From the NCBI RefSeq assembly GCF_011090165.1, contig NZ_JAADJT010000011.1, positions 124,001 through 188,000 of the forward strand: DNA of 64,000 bases, written 5' to 3'. Below, piece after piece: positions 8,785-17,113 of the stretch. The translations under genes were made by a program, and so were the position numbers. This DNA is from Duganella aceris (GTDB taxonomy: Bacteria; Pseudomonadota; Gammaproteobacteria; Burkholderiales; Burkholderiaceae_D). The notes beneath the pieces were generated by a model. It did not search any database and was not told where the DNA came from. It saw nothing but the letters and a program-made list of their open reading frames with translations. The first letter of the stretch is position 1, and each line of letters opens with the position of its first letter.

Positions 8785-9946
8785 CAGCGCGCCGCTGATC
8801 GTGCACCTGATCCACCGGCTTGACGTAGGCGGATTGGAGAACGGCCTTGTCAACCTGATCAACACGCTGCCGCCGGAACGCTACCGCCACGCCATCGTCT
8901 GCCTCAAAGATCACAGCGATTTCTCCCAGCGCATCCAGCGCCCAGGGGTCGAGATCATCAGCCTCAACAAGCGCGAAGGCAAGGACTGGATGCATTATCT
9001 GCGCCTGTTCAGCACCTTGAAACGTCTGCGCCCGCTGTTGATCCACACCCGCAACCTGCCCGGCATCGAAGGCCAGCTGCTGGCCGCTGCCGCCGGAGTA
9101 CGGCTGCGCGTGCACGGCGAACACGGACGCGACATCCGCGACCTGCACGGCCGCAAACGCCGCTATCGGCTGCTGCGCAAGCTGCTGCTGCCGCTGATCG
9201 GCCACTTCATCGCCGTCAGCCGGGAACTGGAGAGCTGGCTGGTGGGCAGCATCGGCGCATTGCCGCAGCGCGTCACGCACATCTACAACGGCGTCGACAG
9301 CCTGCGTTTCCATCCCCGGCTGGGTCCGGCGGCGGCGGTCGGCCCCGCTGGTTTCCTGTCGGAGGACAGCTTCGTGATCGGCAGCGTCGGCCGCATGGCC
9401 GCAGTCAAGGATCATTTATCGCTGGTGCAAGCCTTCCTGAAGCTGACGGCGCAGGACGACCCGGCGCAGGAAAGATTGCGGCTGCTGATCGTCGGCGACG
9501 GCCCCTGTCGCCAGCCTTGCCTGGAGCTTCTGCGTGGCGCCGGCATGGCGCATCTGGCCTGGCTGCCGGGCGAACGCGACGACGTGCCGCAACTGCTGCG
9601 CGCCATGGATCTGTTCGTCCTGCCGTCGCTGGCCGAAGGCGCCTCCAACACCATACTCGAAGCGATGGCCAGCGGCCTGCCGGTGGTGGCGACCGCCGTC
9701 GGCGGCAATCCAGAGCTGGTGCACGCCGGCTGGACCGGCACGCTGGTCCCGGTCAGCGATCCAGAGACGCTGGCCGACGCCATCGCCGACTATGTTCGCA
9801 TCCCCGGCCTGGCCGAGCATTACGGCGGCCGGGCGCGGCGCCGCGTGCTGGCCGAGTTCAGCCTGATGGCGATGGCCGACGCCTATCTGGCGGTGTACGA
9901 CAACCTGGCAAAGGAAAATCATGTGCGCGATCGCAGGCCTGTTTGA
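8768..9946 (+). CDS. Glycosyltransferase, XrtA/EpsH1 associated (TIGR03088 type)
   Basis: A 392-residue GT4-family glycosyltransferase, the second sugar transferase conserved beside exosortase A. Hallmarks are IVHLIHRLDVGGLENGLVNLIN at the N-terminus, VHGEHGRDI in the acceptor domain, HIYNGVDSLRF at the domain junction and the donor-site LPSLAEGASNTILEAMASGLPVVATAVGG. The start at 8768 follows from the family N-terminus and lies 17 nt inside xrtA; its last 26 nt overlap the amidotransferase gene. It adds one sugar to a lipid-linked chain in the cytoplasm; the sugar is not predictable from sequence. Confidence 0.9.
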   Translation: MSPSTDSAPLIVHLIHRLDVGGLENGLVNLINTLPPERYRHAIVCLKDHSDFSQRIQRPGVEIISLNKREGKDWMHYLRLFSTLKRLRPLLIHTRNLPGIEGQLLAAAAGVRLRVHGEHGRDIRDLHGRKRRYRLLRKLLLPLIGHFIAVSRELESWLVGSIGALPQRVTHIYNGVDSLRFHPRLGPAAAVGPAGFLSEDSFVIGSVGRMAAVKDHLSLVQAFLKLTAQDDPAQERLRLLIVGDGPCRQPCLELLRGAGMAHLAWLPGERDDVPQLLRAMDLFVLPSLAEGASNTILEAMASGLPVVATAVGGNPELVHAGWTGTLVPVSDPETLADAIADYVRIPGLAEHYGGRARRRVLAEFSLMAMADAYLAVYDNLAKENHVRDRRPV

Positions 9947-11549
9947 TCTGTACCATCCGTCCGACATCGACGCCGGACTATTGCAGCGGATGACCGACAT
10001 CCAGGCCCATCGCGGCCCGGACGGCGTCGGCATGCACCGCGAGCCGGGTGTCGGCCTCGGGCACCGGCGGCTGGCCATCATCGACATCGGCGGCGGCCGG
10101 CAACCGCTGTTCAACGAGGACCACAGCGTGGCCGTGGTCTACAACGGCGAGATCTACAACTTCCCCGCCCTGATGCGTGAGCTGCAGCAGTTCGGCCACA
10201 GCTTCCGCACCCATTGCGACACCGAGGTCATCGTCCACGCCTGGGAGCAATGGGGCGAACGCTGCGTCGAGCATTTTCGCGGCATGTTCGCTTTCGCGCT
10301 GTGGGACCGCAGACAGCACAGCCTGTTCCTGGCGCGCGACCGGCTCGGCATCAAACCGCTGCACTATGCGGTGCTGGAAAACGGCCAACTGATCTTCGCC
10401 TCCGAAATCAAGGCGCTGCTGGCGCACGACGGACTGCGTCGCGACCTCGACCCGCTGGCGGTCGAAGAGTACTTCGCCTATGGCTACATACCGGAGCCGC
10501 GCACGGTGTTCCGCCAAATCCGCAAGTTGGAGCCGGGCCACACGTTGCTGACGCGGCGCGGCGCCGCCCCCGGCCAACCCCGGCGTTACTGGGACGTGCC
10601 TTTCAAACCCGCCACGCTGATCAGCCCCGCGCACGCCGCCGACGAACTGATCGCAAGGCTGCGCGAGGCGGTGCGCATCCGGCTGGTGGCCGAGGTACCG
10701 CTGGGTGCCTTCCTGTCCGGCGGCGACGAAAACCTGGCCGGCTATCGCCGCTACCGCTGGCACCTGCACGAGGAGCGCCTGCGCGCCATGTTGCCGCTGC
10801 TCGTGCGCCGGTCGGTGTTCGGCGCACTGGGGCGGCTGTACCCCAAAGCCGACTGGGCGCCACGCCCGCTGCGCGCCAAGACCACCTTCGAGGCCTTGGC
10901 GCGCGACTCGGTGGCGGCGTATTTCCACGGTGTCTCGATCATGAGCGACCAGATGCGCGAACGACTATTCTCGCCGAAGCAACGGCATGATCTCGGCGGC
11001 TACCACGCGGTCGAGGTGCAGCGCCGGCATGCGGCGGCCTGCCCGGCCGGCGACGCGTTGTCTCTGGTGCAGTATCTCGATCTCAAGACCTATCTTCCCG
11101 GCGACATCCTGACCAAGGTCGACCGCGCCAGCATGGCGCACGGGCTGGAAGTGCGTGTGCCGCTGCTGGATCACCAGCTGGTGGAATGGATGTCGGGCCT
11201 GCCGCCGTCGCTCAAGCTACGGGGTGGCGTCGGCAAATACCTGTTCAAGAAGGGACTGGAGCCCTACCTGCCGACCGAGTTGCTGTACCGCGACAAGATG
11301 GGCTTTTCGGTGCCGCTGGCCGACTGGTTCCGCGGCCCGCTGCGGTCGCGGCTGCAACGCAGCCTGACCAGCCCGGCACTCGCTGATTGCGGTATGTTCG
11401 ACCTCGACTACGTCCAGGAACTGCTGCGGCAACATCAATCCGGTCGGCGCGACCACAGCGCGCCGTTGTGGTCGCTGCTGATGTTCGAATCCTTCCTGCG
11501 CCGCCTGCAACGGACAACGGCGCAAGAACCGGCAGAGCAGGTGGCATGA
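9921..11549 (+). CDS. XrtA-associated asparagine-synthase-like amidotransferase 1 with internal deletion
   Basis: Family TIGR03108: an N-terminal glutamine amidotransferase (class II) domain plus an asparagine synthase-type ATP-pyrophosphatase domain. The glutaminase half looks complete: Cys2 (MCAIAGLFD), RRLAIIDI, YNGEIYN and a CDTEVIVHAW block. In the synthase half, residues 264-268 read FLSGG and are followed at once by DENLAGYRRY. The usual SGGxDSS loop and about 100 residues up to the next GDGGDE motif are missing, judged against the paralogue at 25369-27255. The frame is kept and the rest (residues 269-542, including KVDRASMAHGLEVRVPLLDH) is normal. ATP-dependent amidation should be lost. 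At 542 residues it is about 100 shorter than I expect for the family. Confidence 0.85.
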   Translation: MCAIAGLFDLYHPSDIDAGLLQRMTDIQAHRGPDGVGMHREPGVGLGHRRLAIIDIGGGRQPLFNEDHSVAVVYNGEIYNFPALMRELQQFGHSFRTHCDTEVIVHAWEQWGERCVEHFRGMFAFALWDRRQHSLFLARDRLGIKPLHYAVLENGQLIFASEIKALLAHDGLRRDLDPLAVEEYFAYGYIPEPRTVFRQIRKLEPGHTLLTRRGAAPGQPRRYWDVPFKPATLISPAHAADELIARLREAVRIRLVAEVPLGAFLSGGDENLAGYRRYRWHLHEERLRAMLPLLVRRSVFGALGRLYPKADWAPRPLRAKTTFEALARDSVAAYFHGVSIMSDQMRERLFSPKQRHDLGGYHAVEVQRRHAAACPAGDALSLVQYLDLKTYLPGDILTKVDRASMAHGLEVRVPLLDHQLVEWMSGLPPSLKLRGGVGKYLFKKGLEPYLPTELLYRDKMGFSVPLADWFRGPLRSRLQRSLTSPALADCGMFDLDYVQELLRQHQSGRRDHSAPLWSLLMFESFLRRLQRTTAQEPAEQVA

Positions 11550-12757
11550 TGCGCATCCTGCACATCCTCGACCACTCGCTGCCGCTGCACAGCGGCTACA
11601 GCTTCCGCACCCTGGCGATACTGCGCCAGCAGCGTAAACTTGGCTGGGACACGCTGCACCTGACCAGCGCCAAGCAGGGCGCGCAAGTCCCGGAGCAGGA
11701 AGTGGACGGTTGGCATTTCTTCCGCACTCCGCCGCTGGACTGCTGGTGGGACCGCCTGCCGCTGATGCGCCATGTCGGCGTGATCGACGGACTGGCGCGG
11801 CGCCTGGGACAGATTGCTCGGGCGTCGCGGCCGCACATCCTGCACGCGCACTCGCCCGCGCTGAACGCGCTGGCCGCGCTTCGCGTTGGCAACGCCCTTG
11901 GCATACCGGTGGTGTACGAAATCCGGGCCTTCTGGGAGGATGCGGCGGCCGACCACGGCACCGGACGTGCGGGCGGCCCGCGTTATCGCCTCAGTCGCGC
12001 CATCGAAAGCTACGCGCTGCGCCGCGCCGACGCCGTCACCACCATCTGCGAGGGCTTGCGCGGCGACATCGTCGCACGCGGTATTCCTGGCCACAAAGTG
12101 ACGGTGATCCCCAACGCCGTCGACATCCGCCAATTCGCCGACGCCGGACCGCCGGACGGCGTGCTGGCGCACGAATTGGGCTTGACCGGCCGTCTCGTGC
12201 TCGGTTTCATCGGCTCGTTCTACGCCTATGAAGGCCTGGCCCTGCTGATCCGCGCGTTGCCGCGCATGCTGGCCGCCGTGCCGTCGCTGCAACTGCTGCT
12301 GGTCGGCGGCGGCCCGCAGGAGCAGGAATTGCGCACGCTGGTCACGGCGCTGCAATTGCAGCGCAAGGTCACCTTCGCCGGCCGCGTGCCGCAGCAGCAG
12401 ATTCCGCGCTATTACGGACTGGTCGACATTCTGGTCTACCCGCGCCTGCCGATGCGCCTGACGGAGTTGGTCACGCCGCTCAAGCCGCTGGAGGGAATGG
12501 CCTACGGCCGACTGGTGATCGCCTCCGACGTCGGCGGTCACCGCGAGTTGATCCGCCACCGCAAGACCGGCATGTTGTTCGAAGCCGGCAACCTCGATGC
12601 GCTGGCCGACCAGATCATCCACCTGATCCGCCAGGTCGAGACCTGGCCCCAGCTGCGGCGGCAGGCGCGCGCCTATGTCGCCGCCGAGCGCGACTGGGGC
12701 GCCAGCGTGGCGCGCTATCGCGACATCTACCAGCGCCTGCTCGCGCCCGCCCCATGA
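11549..12757 (+). CDS. Glycosyltransferase, XrtA associated (TIGR04063 type)
   Basis: A 402-residue GT4-family enzyme of the Daro_2409-like exosortase-associated group, recognised from the N-terminus MRILHILDHSLPLHSGYSFR. The C-terminal donor domain shows LGFIGSFYAYEGLALLIRAL, LLLVGGGPQE and the unusual VYPRLPMRLTELVTPLKPLEGMAYG in place of the common EGxxxxxLEAM. Two ATGs overlap the preceding stop (11546 and 11549). The second is chosen because it is better spaced from AGGTGG and gives the family N-terminus. It overlaps the next gene by 4 nt. Confidence 0.9.
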   Translation: MRILHILDHSLPLHSGYSFRTLAILRQQRKLGWDTLHLTSAKQGAQVPEQEVDGWHFFRTPPLDCWWDRLPLMRHVGVIDGLARRLGQIARASRPHILHAHSPALNALAALRVGNALGIPVVYEIRAFWEDAAADHGTGRAGGPRYRLSRAIESYALRRADAVTTICEGLRGDIVARGIPGHKVTVIPNAVDIRQFADAGPPDGVLAHELGLTGRLVLGFIGSFYAYEGLALLIRALPRMLAAVPSLQLLLVGGGPQEQELRTLVTALQLQRKVTFAGRVPQQQIPRYYGLVDILVYPRLPMRLTELVTPLKPLEGMAYGRLVIASDVGGHRELIRHRKTGMLFEAGNLDALADQIIHLIRQVETWPQLRRQARAYVAAERDWGASVARYRDIYQRLLAPAP

Positions 12758-15198
12758 GCAAGCGGATGCGCATCGCGCTGATCGGCCCCTTGCCGCCACC
12801 GGCCGGCGGCATGGCCAATCAAACCATACAACTCGCCGCCTTGCTACGCGAGGCCGGCGCGGAGGTCGAGTTGGTGCGGGTCAATCCGCCGTGGCGGCCT
12901 CGCTGGGCGGCGCGAGTACGCGGCCTGCGCGCGGCACTGCGCCTGCTGCCCTACCTGTGGCGCCTGTGGCGCGCTGCCGGGCGGACCGATCTGTTGCATG
13001 TGATGGCGAACTCCGGCTGGTCCTGGCATCTGCACGCGGCGCCGGCGATCTGGATCGGCCGTTTGCGCGGCAAGGGCGTGCTGGTGAATTATCGTGGCGG
13101 CGAGGCGCCGGCCTTCCTGGCCCACAGCGCGCGGCTGGTGGGCTTCAGCCTGCGGCGCGCGCACGCGGTCATCGTCCCGTCCGCGTATCTGGCAAGGGAG
13201 TTCGCGCAATATGGCGTCACGCCGCAGATCGTGCCCAACATCGTCGACCTGCAACGCTTCTTCCCGCCACCGGCCAGGCCCGCGCTCCAGCCGACGCGGC
13301 GGGCGGCGATCCTGATCGCGCGCCACCTGGAACCATTGTACGATCACGCCACCGCGCTCAACGCCTTCGTGCTGGTGCGCCGTGCCCTGCCCCACGCCCG
13401 CCTGACCATCTGCGGCGAGGGCCCGGAGCTGGCGCGCTTGCAGGCGCGGGTCAAGGCGCTGATGTTGCAGGCGTCGGTGCAGTTCACCGGCAAGGTGCAA
13501 AACACGGACATGGCCGCACTATACCGAAAAACCGATTTGCTGCTCAATCCCAGCCTGGCCGACAATATGCCGATCTCGGTGCTGGAGGCCTGGGCCAGCG
13601 GCGTGCCGGTGGTCAGCACCGACGTCGGCGGCGTGCCTGACCTGGTCCGGAACGGGGTCGATGGCCTGCTGGTGTCGCCCGGCGACGCCGACGGCATGGC
13701 CCGCGCCATGTTGTCGTTGCTGAAGGACGCCACCGTCGCGCACAGGCTTGCCGATGCCGGCCTGGCCAGCGCGCAACGCTACAGCTGGACCAGCGTCTCG
13801 CCCTTGCTGATGGCGCAATACCGTCGCGTGCTGAAGCGCCCAATGCAATCCGGCTACACCGCGCTGGTGTCGTCCCTGCTGTTCCCTCTGCATGAATGGA
13901 TCAAGCGCCACGACAGCACCGCCGTGCGCCGCCGCATGGACCGGACACAGTGGTGGCCGCAACCGCACATCGAAGCGCTGCGGCTGCAACGCCTGCGCGA
14001 CCTGCTGCTGCACGCGTCCGAGCATGTCGCCTATTACCGTCAGCAGTACGCCGCCACCGGCTTCGACGCCGGACGGGTGCGGGATCTGCGCGACCTGCGC
14101 AGCCTGCCGGTGTTGTACAAGGCGGACATCAACAATCGCCGCGAGGATTTCATCGCCGACGACGCCGGCCACATGCAGCGCTTCACCACCGGCGGATCCA
14201 GCGGCGAGCCGTTGATCTTCTACCTCGGCAAGGAACGTATCTGCCATGACGTGGCGGCAAAGTGGCGCGCCACCCGCTGGTGGGGCGTCGATATCGGCGA
14301 CCGCGAGGCGGTGCTGTGGGGTTCGCCGATCGAGTTGCGGGCGCAGGATCGCTGGCGCGCCCGGCGCGACCGGGTGCTGCGCAGCGAGCTGCTGCCGGCC
14401 TTCGACCTGTCGCCCGCCCGCCTGGACGTTTATCTGGAACGTCTGCGCCGCCGGCGCCCGGCGATGTTGTTCGGCTATCCATCGGTGATGTGCCTGCTGG
14501 TGGAGCATGCGCGCTCGCGCGGCGTCGCGCTCGATCGGCTCGGCGTCAAAGTGGTGTTCGTCACCGCCGAACGCCTGTACCCGGAGCAGCGCAGCCTGCT
14601 CGGCGCGGCGTTTGGTGCGCCGGTGGCCAACGGCTACGGCGGCCGCGACGCCGGTTTTCTCGCCCACGAATGCCCGGAGGGCGGCATGCACATCACCGCC
14701 GAGGACGTGATCATCGAGATCCTCGACCCGCAGGGTCAACCGGTTGCGCCGGGCGAAAGCGGCGCCATCGTCGTGACCCATCTGGCAAGCCGCGACTTTC
14801 CGCTGATCCGCTACGCCACCGGCGACGTCGGCGCGCTTGATCCCCGGCCGTGTCCGTGCGGACGCAGCCTGCCGCTGCTGAAGAGTATCGAAGGCCGGGT
14901 CACCGATTTCGTCGTCGCGCACGACGGCACGGTGATGCATGGCCTGGCGCTGATCTACATCCTGCGCGACCTGCCCCAGGTGCGCGCCTTCAAGATCATC
15001 CAGGAAAGCCTGGACTGCACCCGGGTGCTGCTTGTAAGCGTCAATGGCCTGCCGCCGCTGCTGCATCTGAGTATCGTCACCCAGTTTCGCGCCCGTCTCG
15101 GGGCGTCGGTCGATGTCGTGATCGAGGAAGTGGCCGCGATCCCGGCTGAAGCATCCGGCAAACACCGCTATGTGATCAGCAAGGTTGTCAGCACTTGA
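12754..15198 (+). CDS. Fused glycosyltransferase (GT4) and CapK/PaaK-like adenylate-forming protein
   Basis: An 814-residue protein with two parts. Residues 1-360 form a GT4 glycosyltransferase: IGPLPPPAGGMANQT, NYRGGEAPAFL, CGEGPELARL and LLNPSLADNMPISVLEAWASGVPVVSTDVGG. Residues about 364-814 match the phenylacetate-CoA-ligase-like CapK family: WW at the start of the helical region, the phosphate loop TTGGSSGEP near 478-486, YGGRDAGFLAHEC, and ATGDVGALDPRPCPCGR with paired cysteines. CapK-type proteins occur in capsule and O-antigen loci, possibly activating or transferring an acyl group. The ATG at codon 364 sits exactly where a stand-alone CapK would begin, so a lost stop codon between two genes is the simplest history. 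No frameshift is visible. Confidence 0.85.
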   Translation: MSKRMRIALIGPLPPPAGGMANQTIQLAALLREAGAEVELVRVNPPWRPRWAARVRGLRAALRLLPYLWRLWRAAGRTDLLHVMANSGWSWHLHAAPAIWIGRLRGKGVLVNYRGGEAPAFLAHSARLVGFSLRRAHAVIVPSAYLAREFAQYGVTPQIVPNIVDLQRFFPPPARPALQPTRRAAILIARHLEPLYDHATALNAFVLVRRALPHARLTICGEGPELARLQARVKALMLQASVQFTGKVQNTDMAALYRKTDLLLNPSLADNMPISVLEAWASGVPVVSTDVGGVPDLVRNGVDGLLVSPGDADGMARAMLSLLKDATVAHRLADAGLASAQRYSWTSVSPLLMAQYRRVLKRPMQSGYTALVSSLLFPLHEWIKRHDSTAVRRRMDRTQWWPQPHIEALRLQRLRDLLLHASEHVAYYRQQYAATGFDAGRVRDLRDLRSLPVLYKADINNRREDFIADDAGHMQRFTTGGSSGEPLIFYLGKERICHDVAAKWRATRWWGVDIGDREAVLWGSPIELRAQDRWRARRDRVLRSELLPAFDLSPARLDVYLERLRRRRPAMLFGYPSVMCLLVEHARSRGVALDRLGVKVVFVTAERLYPEQRSLLGAAFGAPVANGYGGRDAGFLAHECPEGGMHITAEDVIIEILDPQGQPVAPGESGAIVVTHLASRDFPLIRYATGDVGALDPRPCPCGRSLPLLKSIEGRVTDFVVAHDGTVMHGLALIYILRDLPQVRAFKIIQESLDCTRVLLVSVNGLPPLLHLSIVTQFRARLGASVDVVIEEVAAIPAEASGKHRYVISKVVST

Positions 15199-15207
15199 GG
15201 AGATGTC

Positions 15208-15987
15208 ATGCCCTACATCGTCGCCACAATTTTATTGTCCGTTACGCTGTACATCCTGCACAAGTTGCGGCATGTGCACCTGCTGCTGCACGACGTCAGC
15301 GACCGCACCAGCGGCGACAGCGTCGCGCTGTTTCGCCAGATGGAGGCGCTGCACGGACTGTACGTCGAATTAAACCTGAAGCGCAGCCTGCCGCCGACGC
15401 GCGGCTGGGCGGCGTCGCCGGATTTCCTGCTGGAGTTGGCGCGCCATGTACGCTGGGCGCAGCCGCGCATGGTCCTCGAATGCAGCAGCGGTACCTCGAC
15501 GCTGGTGTTGGCGCGCTGCCTTCAACTCAACGGCTCAGGCAAGCTGATCAGTCTGGAGCACGATACACACTACGCCCACGAGACGCGTGAACAGTTACGC
15601 CGCAACGGCCTGCAGGACTGGGTGCAGGTGCTCGATGCGCCGCTGTTGACGCGCGAACTGGCCGGTGAATCCTGGCCCTGGTACGACCTCGCCGCCTTGC
15701 CGGCCGGGCTGTCGATTGACCTGCTGGTGATCGATGGCCCGCCGCAGGCGACGCGTCCGCTGGCCCGCTACGCTGCGGGACCGCTGTTGTTCCCCAGACT
15801 GGCGGCCGGCGCGCATGTGTTCCTGGACGACGCGGCGCGCGCCGACGAACAGGTCATCCTGCAACGTTGGCGGCGCGAGTTTCCGGCCCTGGATCAGTTC
15901 GAGCGCACCTGCGAGAAAGGCTGCGCGGTGCTGGTGGCGCCGGATGCGGTTGCCACATCCACCACCAGACTGGTTTCCACCGGGTGA
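15208..15987 (+). CDS. Membrane-anchored class I SAM-dependent methyltransferase-like protein
   Basis: A 259-residue protein with an N-terminal hydrophobic anchor (PYIVATILLSVTLYILHKL) and a Rossmann-fold methyltransferase domain. The glycine-rich SAM motif is modified (MVLECSSGTSTLVLARCL), followed by KLISLEHD, an acidic residue closing the cofactor strand, and LLVIDGPP. It resembles the Methyltransf_24 class and may methylate a sugar or an acyl group of the polymer. GAGGAG lies 6 nt before the ATG. It is the last plus-strand gene of this block, and its final 94 nt run into the convergent gene on the other strand. Confidence 0.75.
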   Translation: MPYIVATILLSVTLYILHKLRHVHLLLHDVSDRTSGDSVALFRQMEALHGLYVELNLKRSLPPTRGWAASPDFLLELARHVRWAQPRMVLECSSGTSTLVLARCLQLNGSGKLISLEHDTHYAHETREQLRRNGLQDWVQVLDAPLLTRELAGESWPWYDLAALPAGLSIDLLVIDGPPQATRPLARYAAGPLLFPRLAAGAHVFLDDAARADEQVILQRWRREFPALDQFERTCEKGCAVLVAPDAVATSTTRLVSTG

Positions 15988-17111
15988 AGCTGGTGGTAAC
16001 GGTCGCGCAGCGCGCGTTGCGCCGACTGGTGTGCCGGCAACGAGGATGGCGTCAGCTCCACGCCGAAGTCTTCGGACACGTAGCTTTGTTTCCCGAACAG
16101 GCGCGCCAGGATCATCCGGCCGACGTTGACGCGATAATGCGATGGCTCCCAGTAGTACCGCATCACCGCATCGCCGCTCACCTGCGGTATCGCTTCGGTC
16201 GTGATGCTGTTGAAGCCCGAAAAATCGAACAGCCGAATATCGCAGCCGAGTGTGCGCCGTAGATGCGTCAACTCGGCAAGACGCCGCTGCCAGCGCTCCA
16301 TCGACGGCCACTTGCCGGACCAATACAGCGCGTCGCTCGACATCGCATGCGTGGGATTGATGTAGAGCCGTACGCGTGTGCCGGCGTTGCATAAGCCGCT
16401 CACGGCGACGTCGAATTCCCGCATCGCCTCGGCGGTCGGCCCGACCGCGCGGATAAACTCGCGGAGGCGCGGCACGATGGCGCCGCTGGTGCCTCCCCAG
16501 CCATCGACATGGTCGAGCACGCAGCGTTCGTCGCGCTGGCCGTAGCGCGCCAGGCTGGACAGGCAGCGCTGGCCGAAGGTGCCGCGCAGCAGGCGGAGCG
16601 AGTCCATCGTCATGTCGATGGTCAAGGCGCGCTTGAGGTCGATCAGGCCGCGTCGCCAAAAATAAAAACTGTCGGTGGCCACCAGATCACGCTCGAAATC
16701 GGTGTTGCCGCCATCCAGCGAGAACGACGGCGCATCGATGCCCCACACCACGGTATCGAGCCGCTGACCGCCGCCGGCCATCGCCGCATGGCGCACCAGC
16801 GCCACCGCGTCGCCGACCGAGGCGCCGGACAACGCGCCATTGAAGACCGGCTTGCCGCCGAACAGCGCCGGCTGGACCGGCAAGCCCAGTTCGGTGCGCG
16901 AGTTGCCTGCATATAGCACACTGGGCCGATAGCGCGCCAGCGCGTAAGTCTTGCCCCACGGGCTGAGCTTTTCGCGCGCAGGCCGCAGACGCTGCACTTG
17001 CGGCGTATCCCATTGATGCATCAGATAGGGATCGACGACATAGTTGAGCGTCGCCACCGCGCCCAGCGTGATGGCGGTGATGGCGCTGAAAATGGTCAGA
17101 TAGGCGCGCAT
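15894..17111 (-). CDS. SGNH-like membrane-anchored protein paired with MBOAT
   Basis: A 405-residue protein with an N-terminal signal anchor (FSAITAITLGAVATLNYVV). I recognise no close characterised relative. A GNSRTELG block with Ser71 and a C-terminal WEPSHY with His325 resemble the Ser and DxxH elements of SGNH hydrolase/acyltransferases that partner MBOAT proteins (AlgJ, AlgX, DltD-like). It starts 2 nt after the MBOAT stop, so the two are co-translated. A periplasmic role transferring or removing acyl groups on the polysaccharide is inferred. Its 3' end overlaps the convergent methyltransferase gene by 94 nt, adding about 30 residues of Ser/Thr-rich tail. Confidence 0.65.
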   Translation of the reverse strand: MRAYLTIFSAITAITLGAVATLNYVVDPYLMHQWDTPQVQRLRPAREKLSPWGKTYALARYRPSVLYAGNSRTELGLPVQPALFGGKPVFNGALSGASVGDAVALVRHAAMAGGGQRLDTVVWGIDAPSFSLDGGNTDFERDLVATDSFYFWRRGLIDLKRALTIDMTMDSLRLLRGTFGQRCLSSLARYGQRDERCVLDHVDGWGGTSGAIVPRLREFIRAVGPTAEAMREFDVAVSGLCNAGTRVRLYINPTHAMSSDALYWSGKWPSMERWQRRLAELTHLRRTLGCDIRLFDFSGFNSITTEAIPQVSGDAVMRYYWEPSHYRVNVGRMILARLFGKQSYVSEDFGVELTPSSLPAHQSAQRALRDRYHQLHPVETSLVVDVATASGATSTAQPFSQVRSN

Positions 17112-17113
17112 GG

